21,184 nucleotides of DNA, taken from NCBI GenBank assembly GCA_012800685.1, contig JAAZIT010000002.1, forward strand, positions 1 to 21,184, written 5' to 3'. The position numbers were made by a program, and so were the translations under genes. Origin of the DNA: Clostridiales bacterium (GTDB taxonomy: Bacteria; Bacillota; Clostridia; Oscillospirales; Ruminococcaceae). This document shows positions 7,035 through 14,588 of the stretch, piece after piece. The number at the start of each line of letters is the position of its first letter. Position 1 is the first letter of the stretch. The notes below the pieces were generated by a model, which was given only the letters and a program-made list of their open reading frames with translations, was not told the DNA's origin and did no database searches.

Positions 7035-8378
7035 ATGCTGAATTTAACTAAAGGAAACCCTATGAAGCTAATATTAGCCTTTTCCATTCCCCTATTATTC
7101 GGAAATATATTTCAGCTTTTTTATAACCTTGCTGATACTAGAATTGTAGGCGAAACCTTAGGCGATGTTGCCATAGGAGCTCTTGGTGCAACTTCCTCAA
7201 TAAACTCTGTAATCATCGGGTTTTTAAATGGTTTAACGAGTGGATTTGCACTAATAGTTGCACGATATTTTGGTGCAGAGGATTATAACAAAATGCGAAA
7301 TGCTGTTGCTACAACCATAACACTTGGGCTTTTCACCTCCGCTATATTAACTATTCTTAGTTTAGTGTTTCTTGATGATATCTTAGTACTTCTAAATACA
7401 CCAGCCGAAATTTTTAATCAGTCAAAATCTTATATTCAAGTTATTCTTGCAGGAATGACAATTTCTATGATGTACAATGTATGTGCTGGAATTTTGAGAG
7501 CAATAGGTGATACAGTTCGACCACTTATATTTTTAATAGTTGCTGTAATAATAAATATTGGTCTTGACTATTTATTTATCCTTGGCTTTAACATGGGTGT
7601 TTCAGGGGCGGCGTATGCAACGCTTATATCACAAGCCATTTCAGTTATTCTTTGTGTAATTTATATTCTTAAAAAGTATAAAATTCTAATTCCGAAGAAA
7701 GAGAATTTTAAACTTAGAAAAAAACTTGTTGTAGAAATGTATGCTACTGGTATTTCTATGGGATTTATGATTTCAATTGTTTCCCTAGGCTCTGTGGCAC
7801 TTCAAGGCTCTATTAATAAATTCGGAACAAAAACTATTGTTGCCCATACAGCCGCAAGAAAAATTAGTGAAACATTTATGCTTCCAATAAGCGTGTTTGG
7901 AGCGGCAGGAGCAACCTTTTCTAGCCAAAATCTTGGCGCAGGGGAAATTGGAAGGGTTAAAAAAGGTGTTGTATCGTCCACTTTAATCACTTGGATTTGG
8001 TCGCTGCTTGTTATGATAATTTGTTACGCTTTTACGCCGTTTTTGGTAAAGCTCGTTACAGGAACTTCAAACCCATATGTTGTTTCAACTGTTTGGAAAT
8101 ACATGAAGATAAACACTCCATTTTATTTTATTTTAGGAATAATAATTGTGTTTAGAAACTCTCTTCAAGGCTTAGGCGACAAGTTAACTCCAATTATTTC
8201 AAGTATAATTGAACTTGTAGGAAAAGTTATCGTAGTCAAATTTTTGGCACCAGCTTTAGGGTATTTGGGAATTATGATATCAGAACCATTGGTATGGGTG
8301 TTTATGGCACTTACACTTATAATTAGCTTCGCAAGAAATAAAACCCTAAAAACAAGAGCACAGGAACAGGGTACTTAG
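7035..8378 (+). CDS. MATE-family multidrug/cation antiporter
   Basis: A polytopic membrane protein of about 447 residues with the twelve hydrophobic segments and two-lobe repeat of MATE transporters, here of the DinF/NorM-like prokaryotic type. Recognisable features are the N-terminal GNPMKLILAFSIPLLFGNIFQ (given as GNPMKLILAFSIPLL then FGNIFQ), FYNLADTRIVG, ILRAIGDTVRP and the second-half FRNSLQGLGDK. Such proteins export cationic compounds in exchange for Na+ or H+; the substrate cannot be read from sequence. The first in-frame ATG is at 7017 but has no ribosome binding site, whereas AAGGGA (7020-7025) lies 9 nt upstream of the ATG at 7035, so I place the start there (MLNLTKGNP). It is monocistronic and ends at a shared bidirectional terminator. 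Confidence 0.92.
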   Translation: MLNLTKGNPMKLILAFSIPLLFGNIFQLFYNLADTRIVGETLGDVAIGALGATSSINSVIIGFLNGLTSGFALIVARYFGAEDYNKMRNAVATTITLGLFTSAILTILSLVFLDDILVLLNTPAEIFNQSKSYIQVILAGMTISMMYNVCAGILRAIGDTVRPLIFLIVAVIINIGLDYLFILGFNMGVSGAAYATLISQAISVILCVIYILKKYKILIPKKENFKLRKKLVVEMYATGISMGFMISIVSLGSVALQGSINKFGTKTIVAHTAARKISETFMLPISVFGAAGATFSSQNLGAGEIGRVKKGVVSSTLITWIWSLLVMIICYAFTPFLVKLVTGTSNPYVVSTVWKYMKINTPFYFILGIIIVFRNSLQGLGDKLTPIISSIIELVGKVIVVKFLAPALGYLGIMISEPLVWVFMALTLIISFARNKTLKTRAQEQGT

Positions 8379-8483
8379 ATAACACAAATTTTGTAATGGT
8401 GTTATTTTAATAACTACTTTCTAAATATATAATAAGAAAAATACTGTTTTATAAAATAGCTCACCACTTAAATATATAAGCAA

Positions 8484-8510
8484 AAAAAGGAACGCTAAGC
8501 GTTCCTTTTT
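8484..8510. terminator. Bidirectional terminator between the MATE and SPFH genes
   Basis: A perfect 12-bp inverted repeat (8484-8495 with 8499-8510) with a 3-nt loop and A/T tracts on the outer flanks separates two convergent genes and can serve both. Confidence 0.9.
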
Positions 8511-8529
8511 ATTTTCCATTTAGGTCATC

Positions 8530-9384
8530 CTATGGCGTAACCTCTCCAGTGGCTGTATCAGCGGAGTCAATACCTAGGAGTGCACCAACATCAAACATTG
8601 TTGCAGCGTCGGATACAACTTTTGGAAGCTGTCCGTCCCACTTATCAATAAATTCCATCATAATAACAGTATCTGTAAGCTGTTCGTTTTTAAGTCTATA
8701 TGCCTCTGATTCAGCAGCAGCCTGTTCAATTGTCTGTTGTGCTTCAATTTTGATTCTTGCTAAATCCTGTTCAGCCTTTAAAGCCTCTTGTTGAGCAGTT
8801 TGCTTTGCTTCAATGGCTCTATTAAACTCTTCAGAGAAATCAAAATTAATAATATTAAATACCTCAATATTTAGTCCGTATGGGTTAATTTTTTCACTAA
8901 TTGCCTGTTCCATTTCTGATGAAATAGTGGCTCTATTAGTAATCAGTTCTTCAGCTGTATATTTTGCTGTGACTGATTTAACACACTCTTGAATAGCTGG
9001 ATTTACAATTACATTTGTAAAATCAACACCAACGTTTTTATAAATGCTTGCTGATGATGTTTGCGACACACGATAGTTAATAGCAACCTTTAAAGATATG
9101 GTCTGCATATCCTTTGATGCAGCAGTAGATTCAACCTCTGTTTTTAAAACTCTGTTGTCAATCTGAACAACCTGAGTAACAAATGGAATTTTTAAGTGCA
9201 ATCCCTCCTGCAAAACATTATCGGACACTTTTCCTAGTGTTACAACTACACCTGTATGTCCTGCCTTTACAACAGAAAAGCAACTAACTATTACTATAAC
9301 CAGTACTATAACAACTACTAAAATAGTTATTAATTTTGCTGGGGATTTGTCGCCTTTTGATTTTAAATTAATTACTGATGACAT
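8530..9384 (-). CDS. SPFH/prohibitin-family membrane protein
   Basis: A 284-residue protein: short basic N-terminus, one transmembrane helix (about 17-39), then an SPFH/PHB domain (about 40-200, with the VKAGHTGVVVTLGKV and QEGLHLKIPF motifs), an Ala/Glu/Gln-rich coiled coil (about 195-235) and a short tail. The order resembles prohibitin and HflC. These proteins oligomerise on membranes and scaffold microdomains or regulate membrane proteases; no specific partner is visible here. The start has AAGGAG about 6 nt upstream. It is last in the minus-strand cluster, 42 nt after ricT, with a small GGGAATTCCC palindrome between them. It may be co-transcribed with ricT; I found no strong separate promoter. 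Confidence 0.9.
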   Translation of the reverse strand: MSSVINLKSKGDKSPAKLITILVVVIVLVIVIVSCFSVVKAGHTGVVVTLGKVSDNVLQEGLHLKIPFVTQVVQIDNRVLKTEVESTAASKDMQTISLKVAINYRVSQTSSASIYKNVGVDFTNVIVNPAIQECVKSVTAKYTAEELITNRATISSEMEQAISEKINPYGLNIEVFNIINFDFSEEFNRAIEAKQTAQQEALKAEQDLARIKIEAQQTIEQAAAESEAYRLKNEQLTDTVIMMEFIDKWDGQLPKVVSDAATMFDVGALLGIDSADTATGEVTP

Positions 9385-9426
9385 TTTTTACTCCTTAATA
9401 TGTATCGGGAATTCCCCGACTTTCTT

Positions 9427-10290
9427 TTATTTTCCTTCTAATGATTTAAGTGCCTTGATTTCGTCTCTATCAAGCTTAATAACAGCGTCTTTAATCACTG
9501 TTACATCTTTTTTGTCAAACACTGCTATGTTGTCAGTTCCGTCATGCTTAACCTTAAGCTTTCCTGTAAGAAGATTAACATCTATTACAATGCCTCGTCC
9601 CTCTTCTGTTTTAACAATGGCTCCAGCTTTCGGAGTATTCCTTAGCAAATCCTCATAGCTGTCCTGTTCATATTTTAAACAACACATTAGTCGACCGCAG
9701 GTTCCAGAAATCTTAGTTGGGTTAAGGGATAACCCTTGCTCTTTCGCCATTTTAATTGAAACCGGCTGAAAATCCCCTAAAAATCTTGAACAACAAAATG
9801 GTTGTCCACAAATTGCCAAGCCACCAAGCATTTTCGCTTCATCTCTTACACCAATTTGTCTAAGTTCAATTCTTGTCCTAAATACAGACGCTAAATCCTT
9901 AACAAGATCACGGAAATCCACACGGTTTTCTGCAGTAAAATAGAACAAAAGCTTGTTATTGTCAAATGTACACTCAACATCTATCAAATGCATTTTTAAC
10001 TTATGAGCAGTAATTTTTTCTTGACATATTCTCAAAGCATCCTGTTCTTTCTTAACATTACTTTCAATAGTTTTGTAGTCCTTTTCTGTAGCAACACGAA
10101 TAACGGATTTTAATGGTGCACTAAGCTCGTCATCACTAATGTCACGCATTGGTAATACAACCTCACCGCATTCAACACCTCGTGCTGTTTCAACGATAAC
10201 ATGCTCGCCCTCATCTATTTCTAGTCCAGCTGGTGAAAAGTAATAAACTTTTCCAGCTTTTTTAAATCTTACTCCGATAATTTTTGCCAT
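9427..10290 (-). CDS. ricT: RicT/YaaT, PSP1-domain protein (Y-complex subunit)
   Basis: A 287-residue PSP1-domain protein. The conserved cysteines fall at C161, C166, C167 (CGQPFCC) and C198, C203, C204 (CGRLMCC). These match the positions I recall for Bacillus subtilis RicT, where they bind [4Fe-4S] clusters shared with RicA and RicF. In Bacillus the complex promotes RNase Y-dependent mRNA maturation and affects sporulation and competence. Here it lies directly downstream of holB, as in many Firmicutes. The ribosome binding site AGGAAGGA overlaps the holB TAG stop, 14 nt from the ATG, implying coupling. RicA and RicF are not in the window. Confidence 0.95.
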   Translation of the reverse strand: MAKIIGVRFKKAGKVYYFSPAGLEIDEGEHVIVETARGVECGEVVLPMRDISDDELSAPLKSVIRVATEKDYKTIESNVKKEQDALRICQEKITAHKLKMHLIDVECTFDNNKLLFYFTAENRVDFRDLVKDLASVFRTRIELRQIGVRDEAKMLGGLAICGQPFCCSRFLGDFQPVSIKMAKEQGLSLNPTKISGTCGRLMCCLKYEQDSYEDLLRNTPKAGAIVKTEEGRGIVIDVNLLTGKLKVKHDGTDNIAVFDKKDVTVIKDAVIKLDRDEIKALKSLEGK

Positions 10291-10304
10291 ATTATAAGTC
10301 CTTC

Positions 10305-11315
10305 CTAAATTAAAATATCCATTAATTGTGCCCCTAAAGAGCTTAAAAGCAATGATACGTTAGCATTACCATTTAATCTTCTAGTATATTCTTCTATTAC
10401 ATTAAACATCCCTATTGCTCTTCGTGAATTAATATTTCGAGATAGCTCAAGGGTTTCTTGCTCACAGCAGGAGAGCAATCTTGTTTCCCCGTTATCCCCT
10501 GTTACATTAGCTCGCAAAATTGCACAGTCTCTTAGGCTATTTGATAAAAGCAAAAATACTTCCCTAATAATTCCCTTGTCAGAATTAGTTTTAAATAATG
10601 CTTGAAGTATTTGGTACTCGTCTTTTCTGCTAAGTGCCACGCAAAGCTGTGATGTAATCTCTACAGCCTTTGAAAGCGTTTTTTCGTCTAAGAATTCAAT
10701 GCACTTTCCAATATTTCCACCAAAAGCACTATATGCTTTTGAAAAAGTCTCATCTGTATAGTTTGTTGAAGAAAGCTTTACACCAGTACGACAACCCTCA
10801 AAATCCTGCTCCGAGGTCTTTAACGCAGTCACCCTTGATAAAATTGTCGGAAGAAAATACTCCTTAGATGCGGCTGTCATAATAACAACTAAATACTCAG
10901 GAGGCTCTTCAATAATTTTAAGAAGTACATTTTGAGAATTTCTTGAAGTATTATCCATATCAGGGATAACAACAACTTTATAATCAGATTCGTTAGGTCT
11001 AATATAAGCCTGTGAAATAATAGGTCTTAAATCACTTTCAAGTCGATAAATTCCATTTTTTCCACTTGGTAGAACTTGAATAAAATCCGGATGCGAACCC
11101 TGCTCAATCATTTTACATGAATGGCAATTATGGCATGGCTCACCATTAACCGAATTTTGGCATAGGATTGCCGACCCAATATATTTAGCTGCCGTTTTTC
11201 TTCCAGTTCCTTTTTCGCCAAAAATAACTATTGACCTAGAAAGCTTTTTATTAGTTATCATAGAGGACATAGTTTTGACAATATGGCTATTTCCTATAAG
11301 CTTAGCTTTAATCAT
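10305..11315 (-). CDS. holB: DNA polymerase III subunit delta' (clamp loader)
   Basis: A 336-residue AAA+-like protein. Residues 33-41 (GEKGTGRKT) form a degenerate Walker A. C52, C61, C64 and C67 form the clamp-loader zinc module. The segment QNVLLKIIEEPPE (128-140) is the family hallmark, followed by the ILSRV sensor-type motif (158-162). Delta' is the stator of the clamp loader that opens the beta clamp for replication. The N-terminal ATG overlaps the darA stop by one base (TAATG), so it is probably translated by coupling. The C-terminal third is divergent, as is usual for HolB. Identity is also supported by its place between darA and ricT. Confidence 0.93.
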   Translation of the reverse strand: MIKAKLIGNSHIVKTMSSMITNKKLSRSIVIFGEKGTGRKTAAKYIGSAILCQNSVNGEPCHNCHSCKMIEQGSHPDFIQVLPSGKNGIYRLESDLRPIISQAYIRPNESDYKVVVIPDMDNTSRNSQNVLLKIIEEPPEYLVVIMTAASKEYFLPTILSRVTALKTSEQDFEGCRTGVKLSSTNYTDETFSKAYSAFGGNIGKCIEFLDEKTLSKAVEITSQLCVALSRKDEYQILQALFKTNSDKGIIREVFLLLSNSLRDCAILRANVTGDNGETRLLSCCEQETLELSRNINSRRAIGMFNVIEEYTRRLNGNANVSLLLSSLGAQLMDILI

Positions 11316-11638
11316 TATACCTTCTCAAATCTGTCAATATCAGTTACAATTATTGTTGCACCACCAATAGAAATTTCAACTGGAAAATTACCATATGTTC
11401 CACCACCATATGCCTGAGTTGTTGGCATAAGCTGTGTTCTTTTTCTGGAATGTTTTTTTATAACCTCAATTATTTGTTCAACTCGTGAATCATCCACAGC
11501 AAGCATAAAAGTAGTGTTGCCAGCCTTTAAAAATCCACCAGTCGATGCAAGCTTTGTAACTTGAAGTCCACATTCAGTTATGGAATCCTGCACAGAGTGA
11601 CTATCATCATTATTAACAATTGCAAAAATAAGCTTCAT
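11315..11638 (-). CDS. darA: Cyclic-di-AMP receptor DarA (PstA/YaaQ), PII-like
   Basis: A 107-residue PII-like signal protein beginning MKLIFAIVNNDDS. The open frame extends upstream to 11698, but the ATG at 11636-11638 has GAAAGGG about 9 nt upstream and gives the normal family length. The conserved STGGFLKAGNTTFM stretch (residues 32-45), with Asn41 and the T-loop that follows, carries the c-di-AMP-binding features of the family. The GGGTYGNFPVEISIGGAT part (split: GGGTYGNFPV, EISIGGAT) is also typical. DarA is a trimeric cytosolic sensor of c-di-AMP with incompletely known targets. It lies between a decarboxylase-like gene and holB, matching the Bacillus yaaQ locus, but without tmk and yaaR. 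Confidence 0.93.
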   Translation of the reverse strand: MKLIFAIVNNDDSHSVQDSITECGLQVTKLASTGGFLKAGNTTFMLAVDDSRVEQIIEVIKKHSRKRTQLMPTTQAYGGGTYGNFPVEISIGGATIIVTDIDRFEKV

Positions 11639-11708
11639 AAAATCAGCCCTTTCAGTTATTACTTCAACTAGATAACTAAAACACATTTTAATTATCACAT
11701 ACTACATA

Positions 11709-13055
11709 TCATTTTACCACATTTACTTTAAAAATGCTATACCTTTTAAAAATATTTATGCTCTCATCACTGATAACTTCGCCACTAACAACAATAGGCA
11801 CTGACGGTTGACAGCTTGTTACAGTTAATCCGCAAATTCTTTTTAATGCATTTTCAACATCAACACTTTCGTATGGCGAAAAAACGGACTCTCTAATGGA
11901 CATCTTATTTTCTGGATCAGAAAAACAAAAAAGCTGGTCGCTTTCTTTTTTTTCTTTTCTTTTGAGCATTTTTAGAGCTTCTAAAGTCCTATTAAAATCC
12001 TCATCCTTGTTGTATGGCGAACACATTAAAACAGTATTTTGGTCGTCACTATATTCGCATTCAACCCTGTTGTTTCTTAATATATCTGCAATTTCATCAC
12101 CAGTATATCCGAAAGGATTAGGTGATATGGTTAGCTTCATAGGCTCATAAGTGTGTGTCTCTATTCCAAGCCTACCAATTTCAGTTTTTAAATTTTCGAC
12201 CTTTTTGCAAGCTTCCCCTACCATACTTGAAAAATCATTAGCTAAAATTTCATTGCACAAATCTAGTGATTGAAGTGTAATAAATGATGGACTTGTTGAT
12301 GCGTACATCGACATAACCTGCTTCGCATTTTCACTAAAGAATTTAGAAGCGTTTTTAGAGATGTGAAGATATCCCCCTCCAGTAATCACTGGCAGGGTTT
12401 TGTGGGCAGAGTCGCAGCAAATATCCGCACCTAAATCAATAGGGTGTTTTTCTAAAAATTTTAAATAAGCGCCATGGGCATTGTCCACCAAAAGTGGAAT
12501 ATTGTAGCTTTTGCAAAGCCTTGAAATAGCCGAAATGTTAGGTATGTTACCTAAATAGTCAGGGGATGTAATATATACCCCACAAGGATTTTTGGATTTT
12601 TTAATAGCAGATTCAATTTCATTCGCTGTAAAGCTAGATGTACAAATTGAACGTGACTTTTTTTCGGGAAAAACCCAAATAACATCAGCATCTGCTAGAG
12701 CACAGCCGTTAACAAAGGCCTTATGGACATTTCTAGGAGCAATAATTTCTCCCCTAAGAGTTTGATTTTTTCTTCCCATTATCGCAAGAGCTACCATGGT
12801 TTTTATAGAAAGGCTTGAACCCTCTGTTGAATAAAGAGTTCTAGCTGTTCCAAAAATATTTGAGGCATTGTCTTCGCTTTCCTTTATTATTCCTTGTGCT
12901 TCAAAAAGATAATCAGCACCTGATATTTCAGTTATATCAATCGTTTCAACACCAAGCTTTGTTGCTATTCCCTTATGCCCCGGCATATGAAAGCGACTTG
13001 TTCCACTTTTTGAATATGCTGAAACAAAATCCCAAATAGGTGTACTAATCTTCAT
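11709..13055 (-). CDS. Orn/Lys/Arg decarboxylase-family PLP enzyme (YaaO-like)
   Basis: A 448-residue fold-type I PLP enzyme. Visible motifs are FHMPGHKG (22-29), STEGSSLSIK (76-85), DNAHGAY (191-197, Asp191 for the pyridine nitrogen) and DSAHKTLPVITGGG, in which Lys219 is the Schiff-base lysine. The C-terminal domain is the short form seen in YaaO-like members. The family decarboxylates Arg, Lys or Orn to polyamines or their precursors; the substrate cannot be assigned from sequence. The gene sits upstream of darA as yaaO does in Bacillus. The ATG has an AGGGG site about 8 nt upstream and a good promoter at 13112-13140. The downstream gap to darA is 70 nt without an obvious terminator. Confidence 0.9.
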   Translation of the reverse strand: MKISTPIWDFVSAYSKSGTSRFHMPGHKGIATKLGVETIDITEISGADYLFEAQGIIKESEDNASNIFGTARTLYSTEGSSLSIKTMVALAIMGRKNQTLRGEIIAPRNVHKAFVNGCALADADVIWVFPEKKSRSICTSSFTANEIESAIKKSKNPCGVYITSPDYLGNIPNISAISRLCKSYNIPLLVDNAHGAYLKFLEKHPIDLGADICCDSAHKTLPVITGGGYLHISKNASKFFSENAKQVMSMYASTSPSFITLQSLDLCNEILANDFSSMVGEACKKVENLKTEIGRLGIETHTYEPMKLTISPNPFGYTGDEIADILRNNRVECEYSDDQNTVLMCSPYNKDEDFNRTLEALKMLKRKEKKESDQLFCFSDPENKMSIRESVFSPYESVDVENALKRICGLTVTSCQPSVPIVVSGEVISDESINIFKRYSIFKVNVVK

Positions 13056-13111
13056 CTATATCCCCTCAAATGTATAATTTGTTTTTTGTTTGACTTCTAT
13101 ACTAATATATA

Positions 13112-13140
13112 ATGATATAGTTTTTATTACATTTTGTCAA
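13112..13140 (-). promoter_or_regulatory. Sigma-A promoter of the decarboxylase-darA-holB-ricT cluster
   Basis: On the minus strand the -35 is TTGACA (13135-13140) and the -10 is TATCAT (13112-13117), with a 17-bp spacer. It lies 57 nt upstream of the decarboxylase ATG. No other equally good promoter was seen within the cluster. Confidence 0.8.
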
Positions 13141-13240
13141 CTTAAAGGGCGTATGGTGGGAGTTTTTCTAATATAATCTATAGTGTTCTTGCGTTGAAAT
13201 TTCAATTGTTCATTTTTAGGTACTTAATTTGTAAAAACAC

Positions 13241-13269
13241 TTGAAAAATTCATGATGTTGTGGTATACT
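13241..13269 (+). promoter_or_regulatory. Sigma-A promoter of the DUF896-WYL-CBM gene group
   Basis: The -35 is TTGAAA (13241-13246) and the -10 is TATACT (13264-13269), with a 17-bp spacer, 48 nt before the DUF896 ATG. A perfect 12-bp palindrome TTGAAATTTCAA (13194-13205) lies 35 nt upstream and could be a regulator site. That role is only a guess. Confidence 0.75.
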
Positions 13270-13317
13270 TCTAGTAATTATATGGACTTATATTTTGAAT
13301 TAAGGGGAACTTTATTA

Positions 13318-13533
13318 ATGGAGAAAAAAAAGCTTGATAGAATATCAGAATTATATAGAAAATCAAAAAAATCAGAGGGACTTAATGAGGACGAAAAGCT
13401 AGAACAGCAAAAGCTTCGTGATGAATACCGAAAGGGTGTTTTAAACAACCTCACTGGACAGCTCGATAACATGACAATACTTGAGCCTGATGGAAGTAAG
13501 ATTGCAGTAAAAGACATGAAAAAGAAAGGGTAG
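13318..13533 (+). CDS. DUF896 / YnzC-family small cytosolic protein
   Basis: A 71-residue charged helical protein beginning MEKKKLDRISELYRK, with the family pattern of a helical hairpin (SEGLNEDEKLEQQKLRDEY) followed by a short LEPDGSKI tail. In Bacillus, members such as YnzC are small proteins of unclear role. The open frame reaches back to 13252, but that upstream part overlaps the promoter. The ATG at 13318 has AAGGGGA about 10 nt upstream and gives the family length. The WYL regulator starts 6 nt after its stop, so the two are co-transcribed. Confidence 0.9.
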   Translation: MEKKKLDRISELYRKSKKSEGLNEDEKLEQQKLRDEYRKGVLNNLTGQLDNMTILEPDGSKIAVKDMKKKG

Positions 13534-13539
13534 ACATAT

Positions 13540-14562
13540 ATGGCAAAAGCAAATGATTTGATGCAATATAATAAGGGCATATCCCTACAAAAGCAAAAGC
13601 TTCTTATAATTCAGAGTTTGCTTTTAGAGTTAACCGATGAAGATAACCATTTGACTGGCAAGCAGATTATTGAAAAGCTTGAACGTATGGGAATTTCAGT
13701 TGAAAGAAAAACTCTGTATGACGATATTGCCACATTAAATGGTAGTGGTCTTAATATTGAGATTACTAAAAATGGTCATGCAAATGCTTACTATATAGGT
13801 GAACGCCTTTTTACTGATGAGGAGCTGTTTGTTTTAGCTGACGCTGTTGCCTCTTCGAGATTTCTAACTCAAAAAAAATCTAGTGAGCTTATAAAAAAAC
13901 TTCAAAAGCTTACATCTAATCATAAAGCCAAAAGCCTTCGCAGACAGATTTTTGTGGAAAATCGAGCAAAAGCTTTTAACGAAGATATTTACTATACTAT
14001 TAATTTAATTAACCACGCTGTTTTTACAAAAACACAAATTGAGTTTAAGTATTTTACATATGATATCGACCGAAAAAAACAGTACCGTCATGGTGGTGAG
14101 TTTTATAAAGTATCTCCATATTATTTAATTTGGAAAGACGACAACTACTATCTTATCGGTTATTCCAACAAGCGTGAAAAGGTAGTTTATTTTAGAGTGG
14201 ACAGAATGTCCAACGTTCAACTTTCGGAACTAAAGAGAGTAGAGCTTTCGACTGACGAGCTTGAAATTGCAAAAAATCTCCGTACCACATTTAATATGTA
14301 CTCTGGAACTCCTGAATACATAACACTAGAGGTTGACAACTCGTTAATAGACGTAATTGTTGACCGTTTTGGAGAGAGGACAATTTGCAAAAGAATAAGT
14401 GAAAACACATTTGTCTGTAGAGTTGATGTGCAAATAAGCCCAACATTTTGGGGCTGGCTTTTTTCATTTGGAAATAAAATGAAGGTTACAGCGCCAGAGT
14501 GGGTTGTTAATGATGCGAAAAAGAATATTGATATTATTGAAAACAATTACAATAACACATAA
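13540..14562 (+). CDS. WYL-domain helix-turn-helix transcriptional regulator
   Basis: A 340-residue protein. Residues about 14-75 are a winged helix-turn-helix (TGKQIIEKLERMGISVERKT, then LYDDIATL), residues about 150-235 a WYL domain, and residues about 255-335 a WCX-type C-terminal extension. The signature W-Y-L is Y-Y-L here (194-196, PYYLIWKDDNYYLIGYS). The Arg-containing FRVDRM strand (218-223), which in the family contributes to ligand or nucleic-acid binding, is present. WYL proteins usually sense nucleotides or single-stranded nucleic acid and repress or activate nearby genes. The start is 6 nt after the DUF896 gene with AAAGGG about 11 nt upstream. A surface CBM protein follows after 26 nt. 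No defence genes adjoin it, so a stress or housekeeping role is as likely. Confidence 0.9.
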   Translation: MAKANDLMQYNKGISLQKQKLLIIQSLLLELTDEDNHLTGKQIIEKLERMGISVERKTLYDDIATLNGSGLNIEITKNGHANAYYIGERLFTDEELFVLADAVASSRFLTQKKSSELIKKLQKLTSNHKAKSLRRQIFVENRAKAFNEDIYYTINLINHAVFTKTQIEFKYFTYDIDRKKQYRHGGEFYKVSPYYLIWKDDNYYLIGYSNKREKVVYFRVDRMSNVQLSELKRVELSTDELEIAKNLRTTFNMYSGTPEYITLEVDNSLIDVIVDRFGERTICKRISENTFVCRVDVQISPTFWGWLFSFGNKMKVTAPEWVVNDAKKNIDIIENNYNNT

Positions 14563-14588
14563 TTAAATTAGAAGCAGGAGCATATATT

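Noticed and set aside
11639..11698. N-terminal 20-codon extension of DarA
   Set aside because: A Shine-Dalgarno sequence precedes the internal ATG at 11638, and the shorter form matches the family's length and conserved N-terminus.
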